Notes: a model not told the origin generated them from the sequence alone. DNA of 52,199 bases from Flavobacteriaceae bacterium (GCA_020346245.1 CP070778.1:878511-930709); one strand, 5' to 3'. Positions 16,686-26,371 are shown, numbered from the stretch's first letter. Made by a program: numbers and translations.

Positions 16686-16898
16686 ATGAAGGATCTGCAA
16701 TATGTTCTAAAAGAAATTATGGAAGTCACTACCATTATGGAGACTGAATATCAGGAGCTTTAAAGGTTTTTGGAAGAAAACCCAATGACCCTTCCTGCAG
16801 TTGACCATCCAAATATTGATGAAGCCACATTAACTAAATACCTTAAGAGCTTGAAGGAGCTTCTGCAACATCACAGGGAAACACGAAAGAAATATTAA
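16686..16898 (+). pseudogene. Small helical protein gene broken by an in-frame TAA
   Basis: From ATG 16686 the frame reads MKDLQYVLKEIMEV and 11 more residues, then TAA at 16761-16763, and continues in the same frame as RFLEENPMTLPAVDHPN through TRKKY to a second TAA at 16896. The downstream part is protein-like (amphipathic helices, good codon use) and would make one 70-residue protein if the first stop were a sense codon such as TAT or TAC. Small proteins of this look are, to my recollection, widespread in flavobacteria. Either a recent nonsense mutation, a sequencing error, or two separate small frames. Confidence 0.5.
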
Positions 16899-16903
16899 GT
16901 CTT

Positions 16904-17446
16904 TTATATTTTAGCAACTGGTTGATTATCATAAATAATACCTGCGTCTTTAGCATACAATTCTTTAACCCATGAAGGAGGTTCTTTTGTTTGAGAGATA
17001 CCTGCTTCCTGCATAATCTCTGAAAGAACGCCGGGTACATCCCTTTTCCAAATCAGTGCCCGGGTGATCCCTATTGCTTTAAGTTCGCCATCCTGCTCAA
17101 AATTATGGAGATGGTATACCCACTTGTCATCCCAACCTGCAGTTTTCAGCACTACATCGAACTTTGTCCATAATTTCAAGGGCTTCCTATAGATAATCTT
17201 TTGAGAACCGAGAGTAGGCGCTAACCCTCTTTTTACTATTGCCTTGTATAATTTGGACCTGCCAATTAGTTCCCAACGCATAAAATCCATATATGCCGGA
17301 TATTTCCAGGCCGTCATTACACGGAGGCCATCACAATCGAAAAACCTGACTTTAAATGTTCGTCTAATAGTTTGACCGGGTTCAACAGGGTTCTGAAAGT
17401 TACGAAGTACTAATATTTTTATGATTGTTATCCAGTAATGTATCAT
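16904..17446 (-). CDS. Acyl-CoA thioesterase-like hotdog protein (THEM6/4HBT_2 type)
   Basis: 180 residues. A hydrophobic N-terminal helix (WITIIKILVL) precedes a hotdog-like domain: RRTFKVRFFDCDGLRVMTAW, then PAYMDFMRWELIGRS, and later TKFDVVLKTAGWDDKWVYH. The Asp of the FDCDG motif is where 4HBT thioesterases have their catalytic acid. Substrate unknown. Monocistronic; its 3' end is 5 bp from the broken small gene running the other way. Confidence 0.75.
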   Translation of the reverse strand: MIHYWITIIKILVLRNFQNPVEPGQTIRRTFKVRFFDCDGLRVMTAWKYPAYMDFMRWELIGRSKLYKAIVKRGLAPTLGSQKIIYRKPLKLWTKFDVVLKTAGWDDKWVYHLHNFEQDGELKAIGITRALIWKRDVPGVLSEIMQEAGISQTKEPPSWVKELYAKDAGIIYDNQPVAKI

Positions 17447-18009
17447 GCAATGTCTTAATTAGTAATGGTTTGGATTATAATGGAGTTTCCTGAATGTTTA
17501 TCAAAATACATTTTGTAAATACAGGTTGACAATAATATCCTTTAAATGAAGTTATTCTCCTGGGATGAATTTTTTAAAGATAGTTAAGTTTCATTAATTA
17601 CTATCTCCTAAATTAGCCCCAAAATTCATCCGGTACGAACCTATATAAAACCAAAAAAATCCGGATTCAGATATATAATCTACTTAAACATCTCGTTTAA
17701 AATGCTATAAAATTGACCTATAGCATATGTTAAAAAAGATAGGTTTTTCCTCATTTCTTCAAAAATTAACAGATTTCGGGAAGTAACTTTTAAAAAAAAC
17801 AACCACACTGTCTTTTTAATTCCAGAAAGTACCTTATCTTAATAATTACAGTACTTAAGAGAGCTTCTAAAGTAGAAACAACAGCCCGCTGACTATTCCA
17901 TTCATCCGATAAATGAATCGATTTATCGAAAACCTATGAATTTTTGCTAGGTCATAGCTCAAAACATTTTTTGATCTTTGGATTCAATAATAACCCAATA
18001 TCTTGACCT
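17447..18009. other. 563-bp intergenic region
   Basis: AT-rich, with no convincing gene. Near its right end is an inverted repeat CGATAAA/TTTATCG (around 17908-17929) and another, CTATGA/TCATAG, around 17934-17957. GATCTTTG (17973-17980, 7/8 to TAnnTTTG) is the best promoter candidate for the gene at 18010. Confidence 0.4.
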
Positions 18010-19263
18010 ATGAAGAATACTTTAACCTACAAAGTAGCTTTAGGATGTTTACTAACGTTTTTTTGCTATTCATCGTATTCGCAGAATCCTAAGATTTCCA
18101 AATCTGATCATCCGGAAATTTATGAAGCCAATAAACGGGCTAGTAATTATCAGGAGCTATTGAATTTAGGATATACCGAAAACGAAATTTATGAAGATCT
18201 AGGGAATGCCAACTTCTTAAGTCAGAACTATGAAACTGCTGTTTTTTGGTATAAAAAACTGATAGCAATTAGTGAAGATGGCATTCTCAATTCTGGCTGC
18301 TCAGAGCGCTATCAATTTGCGCTTCAAAAGGTTTCCGGATCGGCTATTGCTGGTACAATAGGGGATAAAGACTGGTTAGCCCAAATTAAGGACGAATATC
18401 ATATAAATAATTCAGTAGCGGATAGGGGCATGCCTGTTGAGGTACTTCCAAACCCTATCAACGAATCCCTGACAGATCTGGAAAATAAGGTATTTGACAG
18501 GGAAAATGATGCGGTAGTTTTGAATGATAAAACATTTAACTATAAGAACGCCTATAAAACTCCAATTTCTGTAACAGGAGATGGTAACACGGCTTATTTT
18601 AGCAAAGCCAGTTATATTCAACCCAAATATGGCGTTTTCTCCAAAAAGCAATTAGTCCATAAAATCTACAGGGCAGAAAAAATAAATGGACAATGGAAAA
18701 ATATTAAAGAAGTGGCATTATCGCCTAAATATTACTCCAGTATGCACCCTACGGTATCAAAAGACGGAAAGCGGCTATTTTTTGCCTCAGACATGCCAGG
18801 TACGTTCGGAAAATACGATATCTATGTGTCTGCCATAAACAAGGATGGTAGCATAGGTGTTGCCAAGAACCTGGGTGAAAAGGTTAATACAAAAAAGAAC
18901 GACTTATATCCGAATCTTGCAGGAGGTACTACCCTCTTCTACGCATCAGACGGTCATAAAGGACATGGAGGCCTGGATGTATTTATGGTACAGGTGTTTC
19001 ATAAAAAAGTAGGTTGGTCTGTAAATTTAGGTAGTCCTATTAATAGTAACAAAGACGATTTCTCAATTTCCCTTACCGGAAGTGGAACGGGCTATGTAAT
19101 GTCTAACCGAGGGAATACTGAAGATGCTGTTCAACAAGTGGCTTTCCAATTCCTGAATCCCAAAAAAGATAAAAAGCAGGATGATGGTGACTATAACTTC
19201 GCAGACGTTTTTAGTACTGATGTTGAAGTAAATTTCGCAAGTTCCGTTTATGACGATGATTAA
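18010..19263 (+). CDS. PD40/WD40-like propeller lipoprotein-type T9SS accessory protein without OmpA domain
   Basis: 417 residues with a signal peptide ending in SYSQ. A short TPR-like region (about 40-110: YTENEIYEDLGNANFLSQNY) is followed by a PD40 propeller (about 190-390) with repeats such as HPTVSKDGKRLFFASDMPG. The layout matches the first part of PorE-like proteins (TPR, propeller, OmpA_C) found beside PorP/SprF genes, but this protein ends in an acidic tail (SSVYDDD) and has no OmpA-type peptidoglycan-binding domain. The PorP/SprF-like gene follows 168 bp downstream. Envelope role in T9SS or gliding is inferred. Confidence 0.82.
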   Translation: MKNTLTYKVALGCLLTFFCYSSYSQNPKISKSDHPEIYEANKRASNYQELLNLGYTENEIYEDLGNANFLSQNYETAVFWYKKLIAISEDGILNSGCSERYQFALQKVSGSAIAGTIGDKDWLAQIKDEYHINNSVADRGMPVEVLPNPINESLTDLENKVFDRENDAVVLNDKTFNYKNAYKTPISVTGDGNTAYFSKASYIQPKYGVFSKKQLVHKIYRAEKINGQWKNIKEVALSPKYYSSMHPTVSKDGKRLFFASDMPGTFGKYDIYVSAINKDGSIGVAKNLGEKVNTKKNDLYPNLAGGTTLFYASDGHKGHGGLDVFMVQVFHKKVGWSVNLGSPINSNKDDFSISLTGSGTGYVMSNRGNTEDAVQQVAFQFLNPKKDKKQDDGDYNFADVFSTDVEVNFASSVYDDD

Positions 19264-19431
19264 TTCATAGCAGTGCTAAGATCTAAACCAAATGGGTACA
19301 CAACCCGGATCTATTTGGTAGCCCCGGAATCGAAGATTTCAAAAAACTATTCAGAAAAGAATACCTGTAGTTGAAACGAAATTTTTCGAATCATTTATTC
19401 GGATCAGTACTGGTTTAGAAAAGCATATCGG

Positions 19432-21321
19432 ATGAGAAGTATTAAGATTAAAAATTTAAATTTCAATCAGATGAACTGTAACACCTCCATAATAAAGAAA
19501 GTTTTCGTACTTAAAGTGTTTTGCCTTATCATTTGTGCTCAGGCTTCGTACAGTCAGGAAGCATTCTCTGATCTTAGCTCAAACACTACCTATCACAATC
19601 AGTTGTTTTTTAATAGGTTCTTAATAAATCCCACATTTTCACTGGTTAGGGAAAACAAATCTTATCTTAATATTCTGCATCGTAATCAGTATGCCACATT
19701 TGAAGATAACAATCAAAACTATTATCTGGGGTTTAGCAATAAGTTTAATGACCATACTGCTTTAGGTTTAGGTATATACAGTCAGCGTATAGGTATTATC
19801 CAGGAGTTTGGATTTAATGCAAACTATGCCACTTCGGTAAAATTGGGATCGAAAAGTAGCTTAACCTTCGGGACAAATGTTACCTATTATAGTGTAGGAG
19901 TTGATAAAAACCGTGCGGTTGCTACAGAGAACGACCCTGAAATTCTGGATGCGAAATTAGAAAATAAGATTGCCATTCAGCCCGGAATTACATTCTCCTA
20001 TGGCAATTTTGACTTGGGAATCTACGCAGAAAACCTGATCAGATACAGTCAGACCACCAATGAGTTTTTAACAAGTTTTAATGCCAAGACTGTAAAAGGG
20101 TCTCTGCAATATACGCATGCATTTATGACCAAGTCGGGCTTATTTGCCAATGCAAGGTTAATGCCACTTGTGCAATTGGGTCAGAACCTGGACGGTAGTC
20201 TTTCTTATGTAGGTTCGGTTGTACTTGAATTACCCAAATATGGTTGGTTTCAGAGTACTCTCGATGACACCTACGGAATGTCTTTGGGTATAGGTTTTAA
20301 CCTTAGTAAAAAGTTATCTCTGGGGTATCTCGTAGAAAAGAATTTCCTGGATCAGGGTGCTGAATTTGGCTGGAATCATGAATTGTCCCTGGCGTATACC
20401 TTTAAAAACCAACCATCTGCTATTGGCGGTTACGTGGTAAAATCAGAAGAAAACAGAATTGATGAAATTGTTCAGAACTATGAAGAACAATTAGCACAAA
20501 TGAGGGAAAATCAAAATAAGGACACCAGGAATCAGATTGAAGAGCTTACGCGTAAATATGAAGCGCAAATAGCAAAATTAACCAGTGCTCAAAACAAATC
20601 AAAAGGGGATACTAAAAAATCTTCTTCAACTAAAAATAAGAACCTAAGAAATACACCTGAAACTACTCTTGTGGCATATACCATTCCACAAGAAGAAGAT
20701 TCTAACTCTCTTGCCTATCAAAACCGCTTGATCCTGGACGAATTGATTATAAGACAGGATTCCATTGAGAACGCGCGTAATGCACAATTCGAGAAAAAGT
20801 TTGAAATGATCGTCCGTATTTTACGAAATGATGTGGAAAATAGCGTAAAATCTAATTTACAGGATTTCAACAATCCGGAAAATACAGTATTGGCTTCAAA
20901 TCAGGGAAAAACGAATTCTGCAGCTAATAATATAGAGTTTAAAACAGCCAATACCGTAGAAATAAATACTTCGAGTGAATTAACAGATGCTGAGCGCAAG
21001 AAGTATATCAAACTACCTATAAAGATTCAAAATCTATCTGAAATTGGAGTACAATCTGGCTATTATGTAATTGCCAATGTTTATAAGACCAAAAAATATT
21101 TAAATGCTTTTATGAATCAGCTGAATGAACAGGGGTTGAATGCGAAACAATTTTACAATAAGAAAAATGGTTTGTATTATGTTTATTTGGCTGATTTTAA
21201 AGCTAAGGAAGAAGCCGAAGTCGCTTATGTTTCTGATTTAAATGGAAAATATAATGATGAAAAGTGGATTATGCAGGTTGACAATCCCCCGGCAACCGCA
21301 GATCTAATGTATGAAGATTAG
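19432..21321 (+). CDS. PorP/SprF-family outer-membrane protein fused to coiled coil and SPOR-like domain
   Basis: 629 residues. Signal peptide ending in SYSQ (the start could also be Met14 at 19471). Residues about 45-310 match PorP/SprF barrels: NQLFFNRFLINPTFSLVREN, then LGLGIYSQRIGIIQEFGFN. A coiled coil follows (about 340-385, with EEQLAQMRENQNKDTRNQIE), then a Lys/Ser-rich linker. The C-terminal 80 residues (GYYVIANVYKTKKYLNAFMN onward) resemble a SPOR domain, which binds denuded peptidoglycan. Ordinary PorP/SprF proteins are about 300 residues and end after the barrel, so this is a fusion. It forms an apparent pair with the PD40 protein upstream. Confidence 0.85.
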   Translation: MRSIKIKNLNFNQMNCNTSIIKKVFVLKVFCLIICAQASYSQEAFSDLSSNTTYHNQLFFNRFLINPTFSLVRENKSYLNILHRNQYATFEDNNQNYYLGFSNKFNDHTALGLGIYSQRIGIIQEFGFNANYATSVKLGSKSSLTFGTNVTYYSVGVDKNRAVATENDPEILDAKLENKIAIQPGITFSYGNFDLGIYAENLIRYSQTTNEFLTSFNAKTVKGSLQYTHAFMTKSGLFANARLMPLVQLGQNLDGSLSYVGSVVLELPKYGWFQSTLDDTYGMSLGIGFNLSKKLSLGYLVEKNFLDQGAEFGWNHELSLAYTFKNQPSAIGGYVVKSEENRIDEIVQNYEEQLAQMRENQNKDTRNQIEELTRKYEAQIAKLTSAQNKSKGDTKKSSSTKNKNLRNTPETTLVAYTIPQEEDSNSLAYQNRLILDELIIRQDSIENARNAQFEKKFEMIVRILRNDVENSVKSNLQDFNNPENTVLASNQGKTNSAANNIEFKTANTVEINTSSELTDAERKKYIKLPIKIQNLSEIGVQSGYYVIANVYKTKKYLNAFMNQLNEQGLNAKQFYNKKNGLYYVYLADFKAKEEAEVAYVSDLNGKYNDEKWIMQVDNPPATADLMYED

Positions 21322-22153
21322 TGATTTTTCAGGGACAATAGGAACATTAAACAGTTTGTCTGTTATACTTGTTAATCATTTATCCCCAAATAATTGAGAC
21401 CTGCTTATGGAATGCAAACAAGTATAATTAATCTTACTACATAGGCGATTAGGCTTACTTTCTATTGGTTATTGTATAAATTCGAATTCATTCGATTTAA
21501 ATGACCATTCATGGTTCTGTATGCTACCAAGAAAGTGTTCTTGCCAATAAAAACTGGGCTTAAGGGGGTTTTTTAGAGTAAAAATAATAGGAAAAACAGA
21601 CAAGATTACCGACCAACCGGTCTGCATTTGAACGAAAATACTTACGTTATATCATTGCCTTTCTAATTTTTATATATATTTAAATTATAAAAGTAACAAA
21701 ATAACGATCGCTCAACCCCCAAAACCCCATAATATGCAGACTCAAAATTACCCCAAAAATGGCCCGCATGGCAGGCCAAAAACAAGAGCTCACCCTGGAA
21801 CCTTCTTAAAGGAAGCTCCGTTCTAAACCACCGTAAATACATTTTTTGTTGGATTATTAACTTATTTGTATCTGGTATTATCAGATCCTTATAAGTCAAT
21901 TACCAATGATGTATTGCTATTTCATGGCACCCTTAAAACTTATGCAGTTAATACCTGTGTTTTTGTTTTAACATCACATTTTACTTCACGGTAAGAGATA
22001 GATGACTAGTATCCATATCTAGTGTTCATCGCTATGTACTATGGTTTAGGAAATTGCTTATTGAACAATGAAATTAACCTATTAACTTGTTCATTTCCAA
22101 ACATTTAATTTCTTATTTCTTTATTATTTTTTAACCCCAAAATACTAATAGAT
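21322..22153. other. 832-bp intergenic region upstream of the response regulator
   Basis: The longest gap in the window. No gene is convincing. It contains a dyad GACC-N4-GGTC near 21610-21623 that resembles TetR-type operators. A 30-codon frame at 21734-21826 (MQTQNYPKNGPHGRPKTRAH and 10 more residues) has a Pro/Gly-rich look but no clear ribosome site. The minus-strand frame across 21663-21899 looks spurious. The long leader may hold regulatory sites for the regulator gene. Confidence 0.35.
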
Positions 22154-22780
22154 ATGAAATCTAATATCCTCAATATAATTGTTATAGATAATGACCGTCT
22201 GTTTCATGCGGCCTACAAATATTATTTTGAAACCTACCAGGATTATTCCCTTAAAGGTGTTTATGTTTCCGTAGAAGACGCCTTAAAAGATTTTAATAAT
22301 GTTTTACCAGATATTATTGTTTCTGAAGTTTCAATGCCCAGCGTTTGTGGCATAGAAGGAATACGCCTATTCAGAAAAAAGGATCCCGAAGTAAAAATTA
22401 TTATGATAAGCGAACAGAATGATTTTGAGCTTATCAAAAAAGCCTTTAAGAATCAGGCCAATGGTTACCTTACCAAACCGGTGACCAAAAAGCGTATGTA
22501 CAATGCCTTAAATTCTATCAAATATGAAGGTGCCACCATGAGCAACGACATAGTAAAGGCGGTAATCTCCATGTTTCACAGAAAATCTTATAATGCTTTT
22601 TCTGAACGGGAGAACGAAATAATTGATTATCTGTGCCAGGGAGCAACTTATAAACTTATTGCTGACAAACTTTTTGTTACTCCAAGCACAGTAAATTTTC
22701 ATATTCAAAATATATATTTAAAACTGGATGTGAATTCCAAATCGGAAGCGCTTACTAAATTGCAGGAAATGGAAAATTAA
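22154..22780 (+). CDS. NarL/LuxR-type response regulator with Glu at the phospho-acceptor site
   Basis: 208 residues. The receiver domain (about 8-125) has the acidic pair Asp12/Asp14 and Lys103 in GYLTKPV, but the phospho-acceptor strand reads PDIIVSEVSMP, putting Glu58 where NarL-type proteins have Asp (PDVVLLDxxMP). A Glu there often mimics phosphorylation, so it may be constitutively active. The C-terminal LuxR helix-turn-helix (about 150-205) is intact: FSERENEIIDYLCQGATYK then TPSTVNFHIQNIYLKL. No partner histidine kinase is adjacent. It stands alone after a long gap and near the PorP-SPOR locus. Confidence 0.9.
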   Translation: MKSNILNIIVIDNDRLFHAAYKYYFETYQDYSLKGVYVSVEDALKDFNNVLPDIIVSEVSMPSVCGIEGIRLFRKKDPEVKIIMISEQNDFELIKKAFKNQANGYLTKPVTKKRMYNALNSIKYEGATMSNDIVKAVISMFHRKSYNAFSERENEIIDYLCQGATYKLIADKLFVTPSTVNFHIQNIYLKLDVNSKSEALTKLQEMEN

Positions 22781-23001
22781 AAAGTTATTCTGCTCTGTTT
22801 AGTAGTAATAATATATTGTGAACAGGACAAATAAGAATGTCGTTTTGAAGCTCAATAGATTACAATTTACATTATTATCTGTGTCGGATTTTAGTGAAAT
22901 GGACAAAAGTAGGATAAAGCAAATGGACTGATTAATGGGATTAGGTATGGCTTTAATTCTAATTTGTCCATTTATTCTTATGATGCTAAATTCCCTAAAA
23001 G

Positions 23002-24057
23002 TTATGACGATTCATTTTCTTCAATCAGGGCTTTTGCATCTTTTTTTGTTCCAAGAATAATAGCGATCCACCTTGTCTTTGGATTGTGCTCCAGCATGAT
23101 TTTCACAGTCATCGTCAAAGGAACAGATAAAAACATACCTACAGTTCCAAAAACAAATCCCCAGAAGATAAGGGATAAGAATACAATAAATGTGGACAAG
23201 CCCATTCCTTGTCCCATTAGTTTTGGTTCAATAAAACTTCCTATGATTATATTCACAGCAACAAATGTTACTAGCGCAGCCAATGCACCGCCAAATCCGA
23301 GTTGAACCAGAGCAAATAAAACCGCAGGAGCGGCTGCAATAAAAGACCCTATAGTTGGTATGTAATTCAATAGAAAAGCTATTAAACCCCATAAAATGGC
23401 ATAATCAACACCAATAATTGTCAATGCAATCCAAAGTAAAATTCCGGTTATAAGACTCGTAAGCGTTTTAATTGAAAGGTAATGACGAATTCTATTCGCA
23501 ATTTCATCAAAATATGAATAATTTACAGAATAGTCCTTAAGTATTGCATCTACCTTTATTTCAATATCATCCAATTCCAATAATAGAAAAAGGACTAAGA
23601 AGAGGATGGTTAAGAAATTGCCCATAAACCCGCCAAGCTGACTCAGTAAACTGGCTGTAAAACCCATGATCCTGGAAGGTTCCAATAAATCATCCATTTT
23701 ATCAAATGAAAAATTAAATCCCCTCTCATTTATAAAATCAAAAACAGATGCACCAATTTTATCCAGGTTTTGTTCATACAACCCTGCATTTTGGGTAAAA
23801 GCTGCAAGGGAACGTCCCACTAATTCGCCTAAACCAATGAAGATTGCTATAAGCGTTACAAACACGACTAAAACAGCCAGGCTCTGTGGCACCCTCTTCC
23901 CTACCAGATACCTAATGGGTGGTGTGCAAATAACAGAAAGAAATATTGCCATTAAAACCGGAGTGATTAAGCCTGCACCATAGATTAATCCTGCAATTAT
24001 CACTATAAAAGCGGCCAGGTTTACCATAAAAGGAAACTTCGAGCTTGATTTATTCAT
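23002..24057 (-). CDS. AI-2E family (TqsA/PerM-like) transporter
   Basis: 351 residues with about eight hydrophobic segments. Typical family motifs are visible: GVDYAILWGLIAFLLNYIP, then GSFIAAAPAVLFALVQLG, and IIIGSFIEPKLMGQGMGL. The family includes exporters of AI-2 and ion antiporters; the substrate here is unknown. It appears to be the last gene of the six-gene minus-strand membrane cluster, 62 bp after the K+ channel gene. The 221-bp convergent gap to the response regulator contains an 11-bp inverted repeat (22897-22907 with 22963-22973). Confidence 0.9.
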   Translation of the reverse strand: MNKSSSKFPFMVNLAAFIVIIAGLIYGAGLITPVLMAIFLSVICTPPIRYLVGKRVPQSLAVLVVFVTLIAIFIGLGELVGRSLAAFTQNAGLYEQNLDKIGASVFDFINERGFNFSFDKMDDLLEPSRIMGFTASLLSQLGGFMGNFLTILFLVLFLLLELDDIEIKVDAILKDYSVNYSYFDEIANRIRHYLSIKTLTSLITGILLWIALTIIGVDYAILWGLIAFLLNYIPTIGSFIAAAPAVLFALVQLGFGGALAALVTFVAVNIIIGSFIEPKLMGQGMGLSTFIVFLSLIFWGFVFGTVGMFLSVPLTMTVKIMLEHNPKTRWIAIILGTKKDAKALIEENESS

Positions 24058-24119
24058 ATTCTTTTTGGTTTGGTATTACTAACAGCACTTAATAACGAGC
24101 TAAAGGTATGTATATTAAC

Positions 24120-24746
24120 CTAATTCTTGCTTGCAAATTTGCCTACGATGATAGCCACAACCACCGCGATATAGAATTGGCCGGAGATGGCAATAATCAT
24201 CGAAAGCGATTTAGCAACCGGCAGCTGTGGTATTATGTCTCCGTAACCAACCGTCGTAAGCGTCACCAGGGTATAATAGACAAGATCCACACCCTCTTCA
24301 CCTTTAAACAAATAAGAACCGGGAAAGGTAAGTTCACAAAAAGCAACCAGGCTAATGAACATAATACCCAACAGAAGATAGCCGTTTACAGCTTCTACCA
24401 GGGTAAATAAAGTCACAGAACGCTGACGCATCATGTCTAGAACCACATTGCCCACGATGTAAATGAGAAATAAATTTGTAGTCATTACAGCTAGGTAGTT
24501 GAGAATAATAAAATCAGTGGTTCTGGTACCCACCTCAATGAAAATAGCTATTAAACCTATTAAGATGAGTCTGCGGGAAATGTTATATGCCGCTAGAAAA
24601 ATAATGGCCGAAATGAGCAGAATACCAAGGAGTGATGATTTGGTTTGCAATAGAGGGAGTACAAAAACAAATACACCGCTGGTCAGTAAAAGCAGCACCG
24701 CAATCCACCTGGGATTGAGCCGCTTCAATTTTTTTATTATATCCAT
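24120..24746 (-). CDS. Potassium-channel family protein
   Basis: 208 residues. The selectivity filter TLTTVGYGDIIPQ sits between the last two membrane segments (about 165-178); four or so further hydrophobic segments precede it, as in voltage-gated-like or 6TM channels without an obvious voltage-sensor Arg ladder. No cytoplasmic RCK domain. A potassium or cation pore in the inner membrane is a firm call from the filter; gating is unknown. Fifth in the apparent operon that also holds a TMEM175-like protein. Confidence 0.9.
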   Translation of the reverse strand: MDIIKKLKRLNPRWIAVLLLLTSGVFVFVLPLLQTKSSLLGILLISAIIFLAAYNISRRLILIGLIAIFIEVGTRTTDFIILNYLAVMTTNLFLIYIVGNVVLDMMRQRSVTLFTLVEAVNGYLLLGIMFISLVAFCELTFPGSYLFKGEEGVDLVYYTLVTLTTVGYGDIIPQLPVAKSLSMIIAISGQFYIAVVVAIIVGKFASKN

Positions 24747-24825
24747 TTGACGCTTGGTTTAATGACTGCTGACCATACTATTTTCCTTTCGCCTCTTATA
24801 GATCAATTAATCTTAACCCGCACTA

Positions 24826-25446
24826 TCACTTTCTTTTTTTCAAGATCCATAGAAAAATTGGTGGGAGGAGAAACCAGGCAAGGGTCCATACCATAGGCCC
24901 CACAAAAGCTAAACCTATATTAAAAACAGCTGTCAGTGGTTCCATCAGATTGCCTTTAGTGACTTGATTGATCTCCTCTTTGGTCATACCTTCCCGAATA
25001 AGGCTATTTTTTGCTGCATACTTCCAAAGGCCAACACTCATAAATCCTGCAATGGCCAAACTCGCTGCTTGTAATGCAGGTGAGGATTTAGACTCCAGGT
25101 TAGGATCGGCGATGGCAAAATAAACAAATAACACCACAAAGAATAACTGTAACAAAGAAAGGGCTGCGTGAGTGTAGTTGGTCCGTACCAGATGTTTAAA
25201 GATGCCAACACTCTGGTTCCAGTATAAGAGAGCCAGCCCGCTCCCTATAATGATCCTTAGCAGCTCCATACGGCTGTCATAAAAATGGCTCAAAAGCCCA
25301 TAAGGTTTCCCCATCCAAGTTCCTTCTTCAAAATGAGGTAAGTATTGACTCATGATATGAAAGAAGATCACGGCATAGACTACATCTATAAAGCGGCTTA
25401 GCCTGCGTAAATAAAAACTATCAGGTTCATTTGTTAGTGTACTCAT
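24826..25446 (-). CDS. Multipass membrane protein, possibly TMEM175/DUF1211-like
   Basis: 206 residues with about five hydrophobic segments. The N-terminus reads RRLSRFIDVVYAVIFFHI, which resembles the RxxxFSDxVFAI motif of TMEM175-type potassium channels, with Ile replacing Ser and Val-Val replacing Gly/Ala-Val. A central YW...H region resembles family members, but the match is diverged. Placement next to a K+ channel supports an ion role. A charged loop (KEEINQVTKGN) precedes the final helices. Confidence 0.5.
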   Translation of the reverse strand: MSTLTNEPDSFYLRRLSRFIDVVYAVIFFHIMSQYLPHFEEGTWMGKPYGLLSHFYDSRMELLRIIIGSGLALLYWNQSVGIFKHLVRTNYTHAALSLLQLFFVVLFVYFAIADPNLESKSSPALQAASLAIAGFMSVGLWKYAAKNSLIREGMTKEEINQVTKGNLMEPLTAVFNIGLAFVGPMVWTLAWFLLPPIFLWILKKRK

Positions 25447-25510
25447 GACGGTTGGTTTATTTATCCTCCAAGTTACATAAAAGTAGATTATCTAATTTTA
25501 GATCCAGTAT

Positions 25511-26371
25511 TTAAAGTACAAATTCTACCAGGAAACGCAGATCATAGACCGTTCCTTTTGTAGGTCTGATGACGTTTTCAAAAAACTGGAGACCAAGGTT
25601 CAATGTTGTTTTTTTTCCAAGTGGTATTTGGTATTGGCCTCCTCCCCCCAATGGCAAGTATACCTTTTCACCCTCTGGTTTGTTCCAATATACGGAAATA
25701 CCATAGGGCATATAAATTAAATCAAATCGTTCCACCACATTGAATACAACAAAGGGTTTAATCATTAACATGTTTACTGCCTTTACATCTGATGGCCCTG
25801 CTACGGACCATACCTGCAAGGCAATTGCCCCGGCAAACCAGCGACCGCTCTCAAATTCATAATCAAAACTGGGTCCTAAAGAAAACTTATCACTTCCAAG
25901 TGTCTTATCAGAAGCTGTTGGGAACATAGCGGCAAAGCCACCTGTAAGGTGATGCTTACCATGATGCTTCCCTTTCCTGGCAAACCAAAAGCCCATGAGC
26001 AAATCATTGATCCCATCCGCAGGAACTACAACATCTGTTGTACCGGATGGATTACCGTTTGGTTGCCCCGGAATTACCCTGGGGTACTGATTCACTTCAA
26101 AATAGGAGATGTTTTTAATCTCATATTGTCCGATATTAAGGTAACTCTCAAACTCTATTCCCAGGGTACTGGCATCATCACCAGGATCATTCAAATAACT
26201 AAAAAACGGCCAGGTGCGCTGAGATCCCAATCTGTAAAAAGGTTCATCGCTTTCAGATTCCTCTTCGGTTAAATGTCCTGCATCTGTTTCCGTTTCAACC
26301 TGAGCAATAATAGCAGTTTGAAGGAAAAGTGAAAAGACAAGCAGAAATATTAATCTTATTTCATTGTTCAT
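25511..26371 (-). CDS. Predicted outer-membrane beta-barrel protein
   Basis: 286 residues with a signal peptide ending in IIAQ and a C-terminal strand ending in FVL-Phe-type residues (LRFLVEFVL), as in barrel proteins. The mature start is acidic (TEEESESDEPFYRLGSQRTW). Alternating hydrophobic strands, for example LNLGLQFFENVIRP. It resembles the loosely defined putative-porin families in Bacteroidota. The next gene upstream in the cluster encodes a similar barrel, so two barrels may be partners. Substrate unknown. Confidence 0.72.
   Translation of the reverse strand: MNNEIRLIFLLVFSLFLQTAIIAQVETETDAGHLTEEESESDEPFYRLGSQRTWPFFSYLNDPGDDASTLGIEFESYLNIGQYEIKNISYFEVNQYPRVIPGQPNGNPSGTTDVVVPADGINDLLMGFWFARKGKHHGKHHLTGGFAAMFPTASDKTLGSDKFSLGPSFDYEFESGRWFAGAIALQVWSVAGPSDVKAVNMLMIKPFVVFNVVERFDLIYMPYGISVYWNKPEGEKVYLPLGGGGQYQIPLGKKTTLNLGLQFFENVIRPTKGTVYDLRFLVEFVL

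Noticed and set aside
16622..16749. Frame starting at 16635 (MTLVENAIDLLKYKIYLLQC) as the small gene.
   Set aside because: It lacks the helical character of the frame starting at 16686 and ends inside it.
21663..21899. 78-codon minus-strand frame in the long gap.
   Set aside because: Its composition and lack of a start signal look like chance; no protein family is recognised.
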